DNA from: Merdimmobilis hominis
GTDB lineage: Bacteria; Bacillota; Clostridia; Oscillospirales; Ruminococcaceae
Length of the DNA stretch: 64,000 nt
Direction: 5' to 3' (one strand)
NCBI RefSeq assembly: GCF_021109255.1
Contig: NZ_JAJODG010000002.1
The notes beneath the pieces are model-generated. The model saw nothing but the letters and a program-made list of their open reading frames with translations, did not search any database and had not been told where the DNA came from. The position numbers and the translations under genes are program-made. Shown piece after piece: positions 6,667-14,488 of the stretch; the first letter of the stretch is position 1; every line of letters starts with the position of its first letter.

Positions 6667-9342
6667 ATGGACAAGAACCAGAGCGTTGACGATATTCTCG
6701 AAGAAATCAAGCGGAAGAAGGCGGCCCGAGCCCAGGGAGAGGAAGCCCCAGCCAAGGCGCCTCAATCCGCTCAGGAGCTGTTCAGCAGCGCCAAACGCCC
6801 CCAGCAGGAAAGGCCCGCCCCAACGGAGGCTATCCGCGGCGGGAAAGAGGAAGAACCCGCCTCCAAGCCCCGCCAGCGGGCGCCGGAGGAGCTGTTCAGC
6901 AGCGCCAAGCGTTCCCAGCAGGAGGCCCTCGCCAAAGGGGCTGCCCCGGAAGCCGTCCGGGAAATCCCCCGGGCGGAGCGAGCCGCCTTCCAGGAGGTGG
7001 AGCCGGAGCCCATTGAAAACGTGGAGGCCTATTTTTCCTCGGTGTTCCGGGCGAACGGGCTACTGAGCAAACAGACCGATGAGCCAAAGGCGGCAGCCCA
7101 GGCGGAGACAGTCCCCCATACAGAGCGCAGTGCGGTGGCGGTGGAAGAGCCACCTAAGGCCGAGGAACGCCGGGAGCACTTTGCGGTCAAGATCGACGAC
7201 AGCGGGTTTGGGGAGCTCCCCCCCCAGCAGGGGACCAGCCGCCGGTCCCGGTTCGCGGTGGAGGAGGATTCCGCCCGGCCGAAGATCCCACACAAAAAAG
7301 GGGAAGGGGAGAAGCCTTCCCACAAATTAAAGCTCTTCCGCCGGGAGGACTTGGAGGAAGAGGAGGAGGATCCCATCTCCCGGTTCGACGGGATGGCGGG
7401 AAACCGCTTTCAGCGGGAGGATTTGGGCGCCACCCAGATGAGCATCCCCCTCTCCAAAGGGGAGGCCCCGCGAGAGGATGACAGCCTCACCCGGGCCCTG
7501 CCCCCTATGGCTGGGCGAAGCACCCCCTTCCAAGATCAGCGGCAGAAAAAGGCCGCCCAATTCCGCCTGAACGCCCCGCTGGAGGAGGAGCCGATTCAGC
7601 GCGCTGATGAGCTGGACGACTACGACAGCCCGGAGGATGCCCCTTCGGTGGCCAAGGATATCTCCTCCACCAAGATGCGGCTGTGGGTGCAGCTGGTGCT
7701 GCTCATCCTGTTGTTCGGCATCTCCACCTATTTCGCCTTTTCTAAAAACCTGCCCCTTCCCCTGCCGGAGTTCATGTTCCCAGAGAGGGATATGCAGACC
7801 TTCCTTGGGGTGAACTTAGGGGTGATGATCGCCGCAGCGGTGGTCAGCTGCACCACAGTGGGCGGGGGCCTAATCAACCTGTTCACCTTAAAAGCGGACA
7901 ACGACAGCGCCGTGGCTCTGGCGACGGTAGCGGCCATCGGCCAAGGGGTGGCGCTGGTCATCGGCTTTGAGCATATGGCAACCCCTGGCGTCCACTTCTA
8001 TTTCCCCATTGTCATCGCCGGGCTGTTGTTCAACATCCTGGGCAAGCTGTTCCTCATCAGCCGGGTGCAGAAAAACTTCCGGGTGGTGTCCAGCGACTAT
8101 GAAAAGCACGCCCTTTTGATGGTGGGCGACCGGAACCTCTCCCAGGAAATGACCCAGGGCTTGGATTTGGAGGAGCCCCATGTGGCCTACTCTGCCCCAG
8201 CGGAGTTTTTGACCCGGTTCCTCGACTGTTCTTACAGCGAGGATCAGTCGGAGAGCATCAGCCGCATCTCCACCCCCATTTTAGCGGGGTTCAGCCTGCT
8301 GGCTTCCATTGTGTCCTACTTCATCAGCCGGGATTTGTACTTAACCCTCACAGTGTTCACCGCCACCTTATGCATCTGCGCCCCCTTCACCAGCGCCATT
8401 GTGGGCAACCTGCCCCTCTATCGGGGCGCCCGGATACTGTCCAAATCCGGCGCGATGATCGCCGGGTATGAAGCTCTGGACCACTTCGATGATGCCGGGG
8501 CCTTGGCTTTGAACGTCAACGAGCTGTTTGAAGACGGTTCCATGACTCTCCACGGCATCAAAGCCTTTGCCGACCAGCGGATCGACGAGGCCATTGTGGA
8601 TGCGGCCAGCGTCATCGCCGCCTGCGGCGGCCTTCTCACCGATATCTTTATGCAGATGATTGGCGGCAAAGAGGAGCTGCTGAAACCGGTAGACGACCTG
8701 GTGTATGAGGATGGTATGGGCCTCTCCGCCTGGGTAGACGGCAAACGGGTGCTCATCGGCAGCAGGGAGCTGATGCTCAACCATGAGATCCAGACCCCTG
8801 ACCGGGATTATGAATTGAAATTCCGCCGGGACGGGCGGGAGGTGCTTTACATCTCCAATTCCGGGGAGCTGACCGCCATGTTCATCGTCAGCTACAACCC
8901 CAGCCCCGACGTGGTGGATGAACTGGCTGAGCTGATCGACCGGAACATCTCCCTCATCATCCACACCACCGACCCCAACGTCACCAGCCAAAAGGTCTCC
9001 GACCTGTTCAGCTACCCTTCGGACCTGATCAAGATCCTCCCCGCCAAACTATACGGAGAGTTCGACCGGCTGACCAGCCCCCGGAAGCGGGCGCGGGCGG
9101 AAATTGCCTACACCGGCTCCATTCTCTCCAAGCTGCAGGTCTTTAAGACGGTGGCTACCCTCAAGCGCAGTGTCACCACCGGCACGGTGATTCAGCTGGC
9201 CGGTCTGGTGTTGGGGTATGCACTGGTCATCTTCTTCGCCTTTACCGGCTCGATGTCGCTGATGGGCTTTGAGTCGATGCTGCTGTTCCAGATGTTTTTC
9301 GCACTGGCAGCCATCATTGTCCCCAGCTTAAAGCGGCTGTAA
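6667..9342 (+). CDS. Degenerate P-type ATPase-like membrane protein
   Basis: This is an 891-residue protein. Residues 1-330 are charged and disordered-looking, with a repeated motif ELFSSAKRxQQE (about residues 37 and 75). From about 335 there are membrane helices and a layout matching heavy-metal P-type ATPases: the CPC-like helix is CICAP (569-573), followed by ILSKSGAMIAGYEALDHF, which aligns with the region before the phosphorylation loop. Where DKTGT should be, the sequence reads LNVNELF (Asn616 at the Asp position). The nucleotide-domain-like VYEDGMGLSAWVDGKR and a TGD-like IHTTDPN are recognisable, but no GDGxND or TGES is seen. Two C-terminal helices close the protein. It is therefore probably catalytically dead, with an unknown binding or sensing role. 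GAGAG and AAAGGAG sites lie upstream of the ATG. Confidence 0.75.
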   Translation: MDKNQSVDDILEEIKRKKAARAQGEEAPAKAPQSAQELFSSAKRPQQERPAPTEAIRGGKEEEPASKPRQRAPEELFSSAKRSQQEALAKGAAPEAVREIPRAERAAFQEVEPEPIENVEAYFSSVFRANGLLSKQTDEPKAAAQAETVPHTERSAVAVEEPPKAEERREHFAVKIDDSGFGELPPQQGTSRRSRFAVEEDSARPKIPHKKGEGEKPSHKLKLFRREDLEEEEEDPISRFDGMAGNRFQREDLGATQMSIPLSKGEAPREDDSLTRALPPMAGRSTPFQDQRQKKAAQFRLNAPLEEEPIQRADELDDYDSPEDAPSVAKDISSTKMRLWVQLVLLILLFGISTYFAFSKNLPLPLPEFMFPERDMQTFLGVNLGVMIAAAVVSCTTVGGGLINLFTLKADNDSAVALATVAAIGQGVALVIGFEHMATPGVHFYFPIVIAGLLFNILGKLFLISRVQKNFRVVSSDYEKHALLMVGDRNLSQEMTQGLDLEEPHVAYSAPAEFLTRFLDCSYSEDQSESISRISTPILAGFSLLASIVSYFISRDLYLTLTVFTATLCICAPFTSAIVGNLPLYRGARILSKSGAMIAGYEALDHFDDAGALALNVNELFEDGSMTLHGIKAFADQRIDEAIVDAASVIAACGGLLTDIFMQMIGGKEELLKPVDDLVYEDGMGLSAWVDGKRVLIGSRELMLNHEIQTPDRDYELKFRRDGREVLYISNSGELTAMFIVSYNPSPDVVDELAELIDRNISLIIHTTDPNVTSQKVSDLFSYPSDLIKILPAKLYGEFDRLTSPRKRARAEIAYTGSILSKLQVFKTVATLKRSVTTGTVIQLAGLVLGYALVIFFAFTGSMSLMGFESMLLFQMFFALAAIIVPSLKRL

Positions 9343-9460
9343 TTAGCCAAAGAATTTGCCCTGTTCCCCGAGATCCCTGGAAAAATATGGGGGGATTGGG
9401 GAGGTTTCAAACAAATATTGTGGAAGCCTCCGGCACAGTTTGCCGGGGGCACATCCTCCG

Positions 9461-9493
9461 AGAGGCCCTGGCATCGCAGCCAGGGCCTCTTTT
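9461..9493 (+). terminator. Strong rho-independent terminator
   Basis: The perfect 12-base stem AGAGGCCCTGGC/GCCAGGGCCTCT with a six-base loop is followed by TTTT. It lies about 120 bases after the P-type ATPase-like gene. Confidence 0.9.
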
Positions 9494-9609
9494 GGCAAAA
9501 GGGGAGAAAACCGGTGGATTTTTTTGGTTTTCTCCGAAAAAATCTACAGGTTGCACAAGGAAGAACCCGGTTTTTGTATGGGGAAGATTAGTGTTTTTTA
9601 CAGAAAAGC

Positions 9610-9638
9610 TTGAATATGTGAAATAAAAATTATATAAT
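9610..9638 (+). promoter_or_regulatory. Promoter for the EF-G-like gene
   Basis: TTGAAT and TATAAT are spaced by 17 bases, giving a leader of about 100 bases before ATG 9748. Confidence 0.75.
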
Positions 9639-9747
9639 TATGCTATATTCCAATTCAATCAGCCGGCTGCACAGCCCTATTTTATAAAAGATGCAGCACG
9701 TCCGGCAGCGACCGGGCAATCAAACTACAAAAAGGGGAGAATTTGTT

Positions 9748-11823
9748 ATGAGACAATACCTTGCGGGCAAAATCAGAAACGTCGCGTTGGCAGGCCACGG
9801 TGGGAGCGGAAAGACTTCTTTGGCGGAAGCCCTTCTGTTCAAAGCGGGAGCTTCTGACCGGCTGGGCCGGGTGGAAGACGGAACTACCGTCTGCGACTTC
9901 GACGCCGAGGAGACCAAACGCAAGGTGTCGGTATCCTCTGCTGTGGCCCCTTTCGCCTGGGGCAGCACCAAGATCAACCTGTTGGACACCCCCGGCCTGT
10001 TCGACTTTGCGGCTGGGTTTTATGAGGGCGTCCGCGCAGTGGAGAGTGTTTTGATCACCGTTTCCGGCAAGGACGGCGTCACCGTCGGCACCGAAAAAGC
10101 ATATCAGCTGGCCTTGGACCAGAACAAAGCCCGGATGGTCTTTGTCTCTAAAATGGATACCGACAACGCGGATTTTTACAAGGTTCTAGAAGAGCTGAAG
10201 GCCACCTTCGGCCCCAGCATCTGCCCCATCGTGGTGCCTTATGTGGAGAACCACAAGGTCCTGTGCTATATCAATTTGATCGACAACAAAGCCTACACCT
10301 ACAATGACAAAGGCGAGCCCAGCGAGACTGCCATGCCTGACTTCGGCCACCGGCTGGAGGGCCTGCGGGTCGCCATCTCCGAAGCCGTTGCCGAGACCGA
10401 TGAAGAATTGTTTGAAAAATACTTCTCCGGCGAGCAGTTTGACCGGGATGAGATCATCCGCGGCATCCATACCGGTGTGAAAAACGGCACCATCACCCCC
10501 GTCCTCTGCGGCTCCGCCTTCACTATGGAAGGTGTGGATATGCTGCTGGACGCCATTGTCGACCACCTGCCCTCCGCATGGGAGAGCGGCGGCGAAGTGG
10601 CTGAGGATGCCGAGGGCAACCCCGTGGAGATCGAATGTACCGACGAAGCCCCTTTGTCTGCCTTTGTCTTTAAGACGGTGGCTGACCCGTTTGTGGGCAA
10701 GCTCTCCTATGTAAAAGTGGTTTCCGGCAAGCTGGCCTCTGATTCGAACCCGGTCAACGTCCGCACCGGCCAGACCGAGCGCCTGGGCAAGATTATTTAC
10801 ACCAGAGGCAAAAAACAGGAGGATACCGCCTTTATCACCGCCGGCGATATTGGCGCCATCACCAAGCTCTCTGAAGCGGTCACCGGCGATTCCCTCTGCG
10901 ACCCTAAGCGGGCGGTTAAGTTTGAACCCGCTGCGTTCCCACATCCCACCCTGACCATGGCGGTCAAGGCCAAAAACAAAGGGGATGAGGGCAAAGTGGC
11001 CCAGGCGATGCAGCGGCTGATGGAGGAAGACCCCACCATCTACTTTGAGCAGGATGTGGAGACCAAACAGCAGTTGATTTCTGGCTTGGGCGAGCAGCAT
11101 CTGGATGTGGTGGTCTCTAAATTAAAGAGCAAATTCGGGGTGGAGGTTGAGTTGAAACAGCCTCGCGTCGCCTACCGGGAGACCATCCGCAAAAAGGTGA
11201 AAGTCCAGGGCAAACACAAGAAACAGTCCGGCGGCCACGGCCAGTATGGCGATGTCTGGATTGAGTTTGAACCCTGTGACAGCGACGGCCTGGTGTTTGA
11301 GGAGAACGTATTCGGTGGCTCGGTTCCCAAGAACTTCTTCCCCGCTGTGGAAAAAGGTTTGCAGGATTGCGTCAAGAAGGGTCTGTTGGCGGGCTATCCT
11401 ATGGTCGGGGTAAAAGCCACCTTGCTGGATGGTTCCTATCACCCGGTGGATTCCTCGGAAATGGCCTTTAAGATGGCGGCTACGTTGGCCTATAAGGCCG
11501 GTATTCCTCAGGCGTCCCCTGTGCTGCTGGAACCCATTGGCAACCTAAAGGTTTTGGTCCCCGACACTTATACTGGCGACATCATGGGCGAATTGAATAA
11601 GCGCCGTGGCCGGGTGCTGGGAATGAACCCCACTGCAAACGGCCTCCAGGAGATAGAGGGCGAAGTCCCCATGAGCGAGATGGCCGACTTCACCACCGTC
11701 CTGCGGTCCATGACCCAGGGCAGAGGCAGCTTTATCCTGAAGTTTGAACGGTACGAGCAGCTCCCCTCCAACCTGGAAGCCCAGGTAATCGAGGAGGCCA
11801 AAGCCTTGGACGAGGCAGAATAA
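9748..11823 (+). CDS. EF-G-like translational GTPase (EF-G paralogue)
   Basis: This 691-residue protein has the full five-domain layout of elongation factor G but belongs to the divergent EF-G-like group (EF-G2). The GTPase motifs are AGHGGSGKTS (P-loop), LLDTPG (G3) and VFVSKMD, which stands where canonical EF-G has NKMD. Switch I lacks the usual ERERGITI; instead it reads AEETKRKVSVSS. Domain IV and V sequences are present (KKQSGGHGQYGDVWIEFEP; LPSNLEAQVIEEAK). The start has AAAAGGGGAG upstream. It is monocistronic, between its own promoter and terminator. The family has GTPase activity but its exact step in translation is unsettled; the housekeeping fusA is expected elsewhere. Confidence 0.88.
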   Translation: MRQYLAGKIRNVALAGHGGSGKTSLAEALLFKAGASDRLGRVEDGTTVCDFDAEETKRKVSVSSAVAPFAWGSTKINLLDTPGLFDFAAGFYEGVRAVESVLITVSGKDGVTVGTEKAYQLALDQNKARMVFVSKMDTDNADFYKVLEELKATFGPSICPIVVPYVENHKVLCYINLIDNKAYTYNDKGEPSETAMPDFGHRLEGLRVAISEAVAETDEELFEKYFSGEQFDRDEIIRGIHTGVKNGTITPVLCGSAFTMEGVDMLLDAIVDHLPSAWESGGEVAEDAEGNPVEIECTDEAPLSAFVFKTVADPFVGKLSYVKVVSGKLASDSNPVNVRTGQTERLGKIIYTRGKKQEDTAFITAGDIGAITKLSEAVTGDSLCDPKRAVKFEPAAFPHPTLTMAVKAKNKGDEGKVAQAMQRLMEEDPTIYFEQDVETKQQLISGLGEQHLDVVVSKLKSKFGVEVELKQPRVAYRETIRKKVKVQGKHKKQSGGHGQYGDVWIEFEPCDSDGLVFEENVFGGSVPKNFFPAVEKGLQDCVKKGLLAGYPMVGVKATLLDGSYHPVDSSEMAFKMAATLAYKAGIPQASPVLLEPIGNLKVLVPDTYTGDIMGELNKRRGRVLGMNPTANGLQEIEGEVPMSEMADFTTVLRSMTQGRGSFILKFERYEQLPSNLEAQVIEEAKALDEAE

Positions 11824-11833
11824 TCCCACCAAT

Positions 11834-11863
11834 AAAAGCGGACGGCAGCTGCCGCCCGCTTTT
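11834..11863 (+). terminator. Terminator after the EF-G-like gene
   Basis: The stem AAAAGCGG.CGGCAG/CTGCCG.CCGCTTTT is nearly perfect and ends in T residues ten bases after the stop. Confidence 0.85.
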
Positions 11864-11871
11864 GCTTATGC

Positions 11872-11907
11872 AAAAGCCCCGCTCCAACATCGGGAAGCGG
11901 GGCTTTA
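11872..11907 (-). terminator. Terminator for the reverse gene at 11961
   Basis: The stem AGCCCCGCT/AGCGGGGCT is flanked by A and T runs. It can serve both strands and lies about 55 bases beyond the stop of the reverse-strand membrane protein. Confidence 0.75.
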
Positions 11908-11960
11908 TAGGTAGTTCAGCGATGGAGTCTCATTAAGGAGAAATTGAAATTTGAGGGGAG

Positions 11961-12653
11961 TTAGACCTTTGTCAATTGTGCTGCCCGCATACTCTCCGCA
12001 CTGGGGTCCTCCCCTTGCTTTAAGGGGATTGTAAGCTGGTACCAAAGTATTCTGTTTTGGTTTGATTTTTCCATTGTGTAGCTTATTTGGAGTTCGCGGA
12101 TGTCACAATATTCCCGCAGCTGAGGATAAACAATCAGCCCGCATTGGATCATTTTATCCTTTATGGATTCAGGCGGCTCAACGGTTTCTTTGTTGTAAAG
12201 AAATAAACGAATTCTCGCACGAGTTGTTTTAAAATCCCAAACAGTGGAGTATTGGGTAACCGAAATTTTAACCTCTTCTGGCAACACAACGTTACAGGCG
12301 TCAATAGCTTTCTGCAAAGCGGAGCCGGGGGAAAATGCGATGTTGGAATCGCGGATTTCTCCTGTGTTGATTTCATAATCCAGTGTAGGATTGGGCCCAT
12401 CGGCTTCGATGTACAATTGATAACAGCTAGAGACTGGATTGTAGTGGGCGAAGTAGGTGTCACTTTTTAGGGTCTGGTAATTGCTCCAACCATAAGCTTT
12501 TAGTACAACGGTTGCTGCTACGTCGCCCAACAAGGGAAACCATCCAGTAGACATCCCCAATAGAATGTATACTACCAAAAGTGGTAAATAAATCCAACTT
12601 TTGCGAAATATTGAGGCTTTGCCTAAGGCCTTACGTGTCGATTGAGAACCCAT
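11961..12653 (-). CDS. Unknown single-pass membrane protein
   Basis: This 230-residue protein is not recognised. It has a basic N-terminus (KALGKASIFRKS) and one membrane helix at about 20-38 (IYLPLLVVYILLGMSTGWF). The rest appears to be an extracytoplasmic domain with mixed strands and helices. The start ATG at 12653 has a GGGGGTAGG-type site. Base composition is visibly more AT-rich than its neighbours, which may mark later acquisition. It is flanked by a convergent terminator on the downstream side and faces the divergent DUF4830 gene upstream. Confidence 0.65.
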   Translation of the reverse strand: MGSQSTRKALGKASIFRKSWIYLPLLVVYILLGMSTGWFPLLGDVAATVVLKAYGWSNYQTLKSDTYFAHYNPVSSCYQLYIEADGPNPTLDYEINTGEIRDSNIAFSPGSALQKAIDACNVVLPEEVKISVTQYSTVWDFKTTRARIRLFLYNKETVEPPESIKDKMIQCGLIVYPQLREYCDIRELQISYTMEKSNQNRILWYQLTIPLKQGEDPSAESMRAAQLTKV

Positions 12654-12743
12654 AGCCTACCCCCATTCGCGAACCAAGGTAAAATTAGCCTGCTTAACGT
12701 TTGCTTATAGTATACCATAAACAAAGGTCACTTAAAAGGCATG

Positions 12744-12775
12744 CCTGCCCCATTTTCTGCATAGAATGGGGCAGG
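12744..12775 (+). promoter_or_regulatory. Hairpin abutting the DUF4830 ribosome binding site
   Basis: The perfect 11-base stem CCTGCCCCATT (12744-12754)/AATGGGGCAGG (12765-12775) ends inside the ribosome binding site GGAGGTG, taking its first two bases. It could tune translation of the gene at 12788. Confidence 0.5.
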
Positions 12776-12787
12776 AGGTGAAGCGGT

Positions 12788-13288
12788 ATGTTTATCGTTT
12801 CCTTTAAGATGAAAGGCAAAAAGCTGCTGGCCCTCTGCTTGGCGGCTGTGGCTGTAGCCGCCGGTGGGGCGGCAATCAAAGAAAAAGTCTGGGAGATTTC
12901 CTGGCAGACCTCTGCCGCAGCCCCTGCGGAAAAGAACCTGAAGAAAGGGAAATTGACCGCTAAAACGGCAGAGGACCGCTTGAATTTGATCGCTGGCTGG
13001 GGTTGGGAAGTGGACCCCGACCCGGTGGAGATTGTGGAGGTAGCTATTCCTCAGGAGTTTGACGACGTCTATGAGAACTATAACAACCTGCAAAAAGAGC
13101 AGGGGCTGGATCTGACCAAATACCGGGGCAAGCGGTGCAAACGGTATGGCTACCGGGTGAAGAATTACCCCGATTCCAGCGAAGAAGTGCGGATCAACCT
13201 ACTGGTGTACCAGGGCAAGGTCATCGGCGGGGATGTTTCCTCCACCCAGCTGGATGGGTTTATCCAGGGGTTGGCGAGGCCGTCCTAA
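12788..13288 (+). CDS. DUF4830 domain protein, membrane anchored
   Basis: This is a 166-residue protein. Residues 1-28 form a signal or anchor helix (KLLALCLAAVAVAAGGAA). From about residue 60 it matches the DUF4830 pattern: RLNLIAGWGWEVDPDPVEIVEVAIP, then FDDVYENYNNLQKEQGLDL and the YxGKRCKRYGYRVKNYP stretch. The function is unknown in the family, which is mostly found in Clostridia. GGCAGGAGGTG precedes the ATG and is partly held in a hairpin. It is monocistronic, with a terminator about 50 bases downstream. Confidence 0.82.
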   Translation: MFIVSFKMKGKKLLALCLAAVAVAAGGAAIKEKVWEISWQTSAAAPAEKNLKKGKLTAKTAEDRLNLIAGWGWEVDPDPVEIVEVAIPQEFDDVYENYNNLQKEQGLDLTKYRGKRCKRYGYRVKNYPDSSEEVRINLLVYQGKVIGGDVSSTQLDGFIQGLARPS

Positions 13289-13340
13289 AGTCATATCTGA
13301 ATGCATAGGTAACCGAAAATACACCGCTTTCGCCGATGAG

Positions 13341-13381
13341 ACGCTTTCCCGGAGGGGGTCCCCCTGGGAGGGCGTTTTGTT
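13341..13381 (+). terminator. Terminator after the DUF4830 gene
   Basis: A long stem (ACGCTTTCCC pairing with GGGAGGGCGT, inner AGGGGG/CCCCCT) is followed by TTTTGTTTTG. Confidence 0.75.
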
Positions 13382-13496
13382 TTGAGCGGTTTGCCAAATT
13401 CATAACAAACTCATCTATAAAATGGACGAAGGCCGCTGACGAATCCGGAAAATATTTGGAGAAACGGTGAAAAAATGCATCCTTTTGGGGAGAGAA

Positions 13497-13525
13497 TTGA
13501 AAAATCCTTTCCAAAATGGTATACT
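13497..13525 (+). promoter_or_regulatory. Promoter for the pseudouridine synthase gene
   Basis: TTGAAA and TATACT are spaced by 17 bases, about 36 bases before ATG 13562. Confidence 0.7.
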
Positions 13526-13561
13526 GATAGCCAACGTTTTGAAGAGGGAAGGGGATGTGTC

Positions 13562-14299
13562 ATGGCGCTGGAACGGCTGGATAAACTGCTCGCCGCCCAG
13601 GGGATGGAATCCCGCCGGGAGGTCAAGGAGAAAATCCGGCGGGGCCTAGTCCTGGTCAATGGTGCGGCAGCCCGCTCCCCCGACCTGAAAATTGACCCGG
13701 ATCGGGATCAGGTGACGGTGGAAGGGGTCCCCATCCTTCTGAAAAAGAATCTTTATCTGATGCTCAACAAACCCCAAGGGGTGGTTTCCGCCACCGAAGA
13801 CCCCCGCCAGCCAACTGTGGTGGACCTGGTGCCCCAGGGGCTGCGGCGCAAGGGATTGTTCCCCGCGGGGCGGCTGGATAAGGACACCGAGGGGTTTGTG
13901 CTCATCACCGATGACGGGGCTTTCGCCCATCGCATCCTCGCCCCCAAAAACCATGTCCCCAAGACCTATCTCGCCCGGCTGGACCGGGCCATCGACCCGT
14001 CGGTGGCAGTGGAGTTCCAGAAGGGGGTGCGGCTAACCGGGGAAGACCAGTGCTCCCCAGCCCAGTTGACCATCCTGGAACCAGGGGACAACCCTTTGGT
14101 GGAGGTGGTGATCCACGAGGGGATGTACCACCAGATCAAGCGGATGTTCCAGCGGTTTGGTTACCAGGTGGTGGCCTTGAAGCGGATCCGTATGGGCGGG
14201 TTGTTTTTGGATGAATCCCTTCCCTTAGGCGCCTGCCGGGAACTGACCCCGGCAGAATTGGTGCAGATCACCCAAGGGGAGGACAAGCCATCCCCCTGA
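13562..14299 (+). CDS. RsuA-type pseudouridine synthase
   Basis: This 245-residue enzyme converts uridine to pseudouridine in ribosomal RNA. An N-terminal S4 RNA-binding domain (residues 1-60, ERLDKLLAAQGMESRREVK) is followed by the catalytic domain with FPAGRLDKDTEGFVLITDDG, where Asp in GRLD is the family's catalytic residue, and the MYHQIKRMFQRFGYQV motif. Length and motifs fit the RsuA/RluB/E/F group; the exact target (16S U516 for RsuA) cannot be fixed by sight. The start at 13562 lies just downstream of a promoter ending at 13525, which rules out the longer frame that begins at 13475. Confidence 0.88.
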   Translation: MALERLDKLLAAQGMESRREVKEKIRRGLVLVNGAAARSPDLKIDPDRDQVTVEGVPILLKKNLYLMLNKPQGVVSATEDPRQPTVVDLVPQGLRRKGLFPAGRLDKDTEGFVLITDDGAFAHRILAPKNHVPKTYLARLDRAIDPSVAVEFQKGVRLTGEDQCSPAQLTILEPGDNPLVEVVIHEGMYHQIKRMFQRFGYQVVALKRIRMGGLFLDESLPLGACRELTPAELVQITQGEDKPSP

Positions 14300-14350
14300 C
14301 GTTCGTGATATTGGATAAAGGGGTTTTGCCATTCTTGTGGAAAAGCCGAA

Positions 14351-14379
14351 TTGTAAGGCATGATGCAAATTGGTATCAT
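14351..14379 (+). promoter_or_regulatory. Promoter for the MsmK-type ATPase gene
   Basis: TTGTAA and TATCAT are spaced by 17 bases. The leader to ATG 14489 is about 105 bases. Confidence 0.6.
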
Positions 14380-14488
14380 TAAAATAAGCGCTTTGTATTT
14401 TATGGGCCTAGGCTGTTACCCGGAGCCAGCAGTCGGGCTGTTTTTTATACTGAAAATCAATGGGGCATCCGGAGAAAGAGGATAGGCT

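Larger units (their letters stand above)
9343..9747 (+). other. Intergenic region: terminator, promoter and leader of the EF-G-like gene
   Basis: No convincing gene lies here. The region holds a weak stem GAGGTTTC/GAAGCCTC, the strong terminator at 9461-9493, an AT-rich promoter at 9610-9638 and a leader of about 100 bases. Short open frames in it lack ribosome binding sites. Confidence 0.6.

Noticed and set aside
9356..9626. Two overlapping forward frames after the P-type ATPase-like gene
   Set aside because: They run through a strong terminator and lack binding sites.
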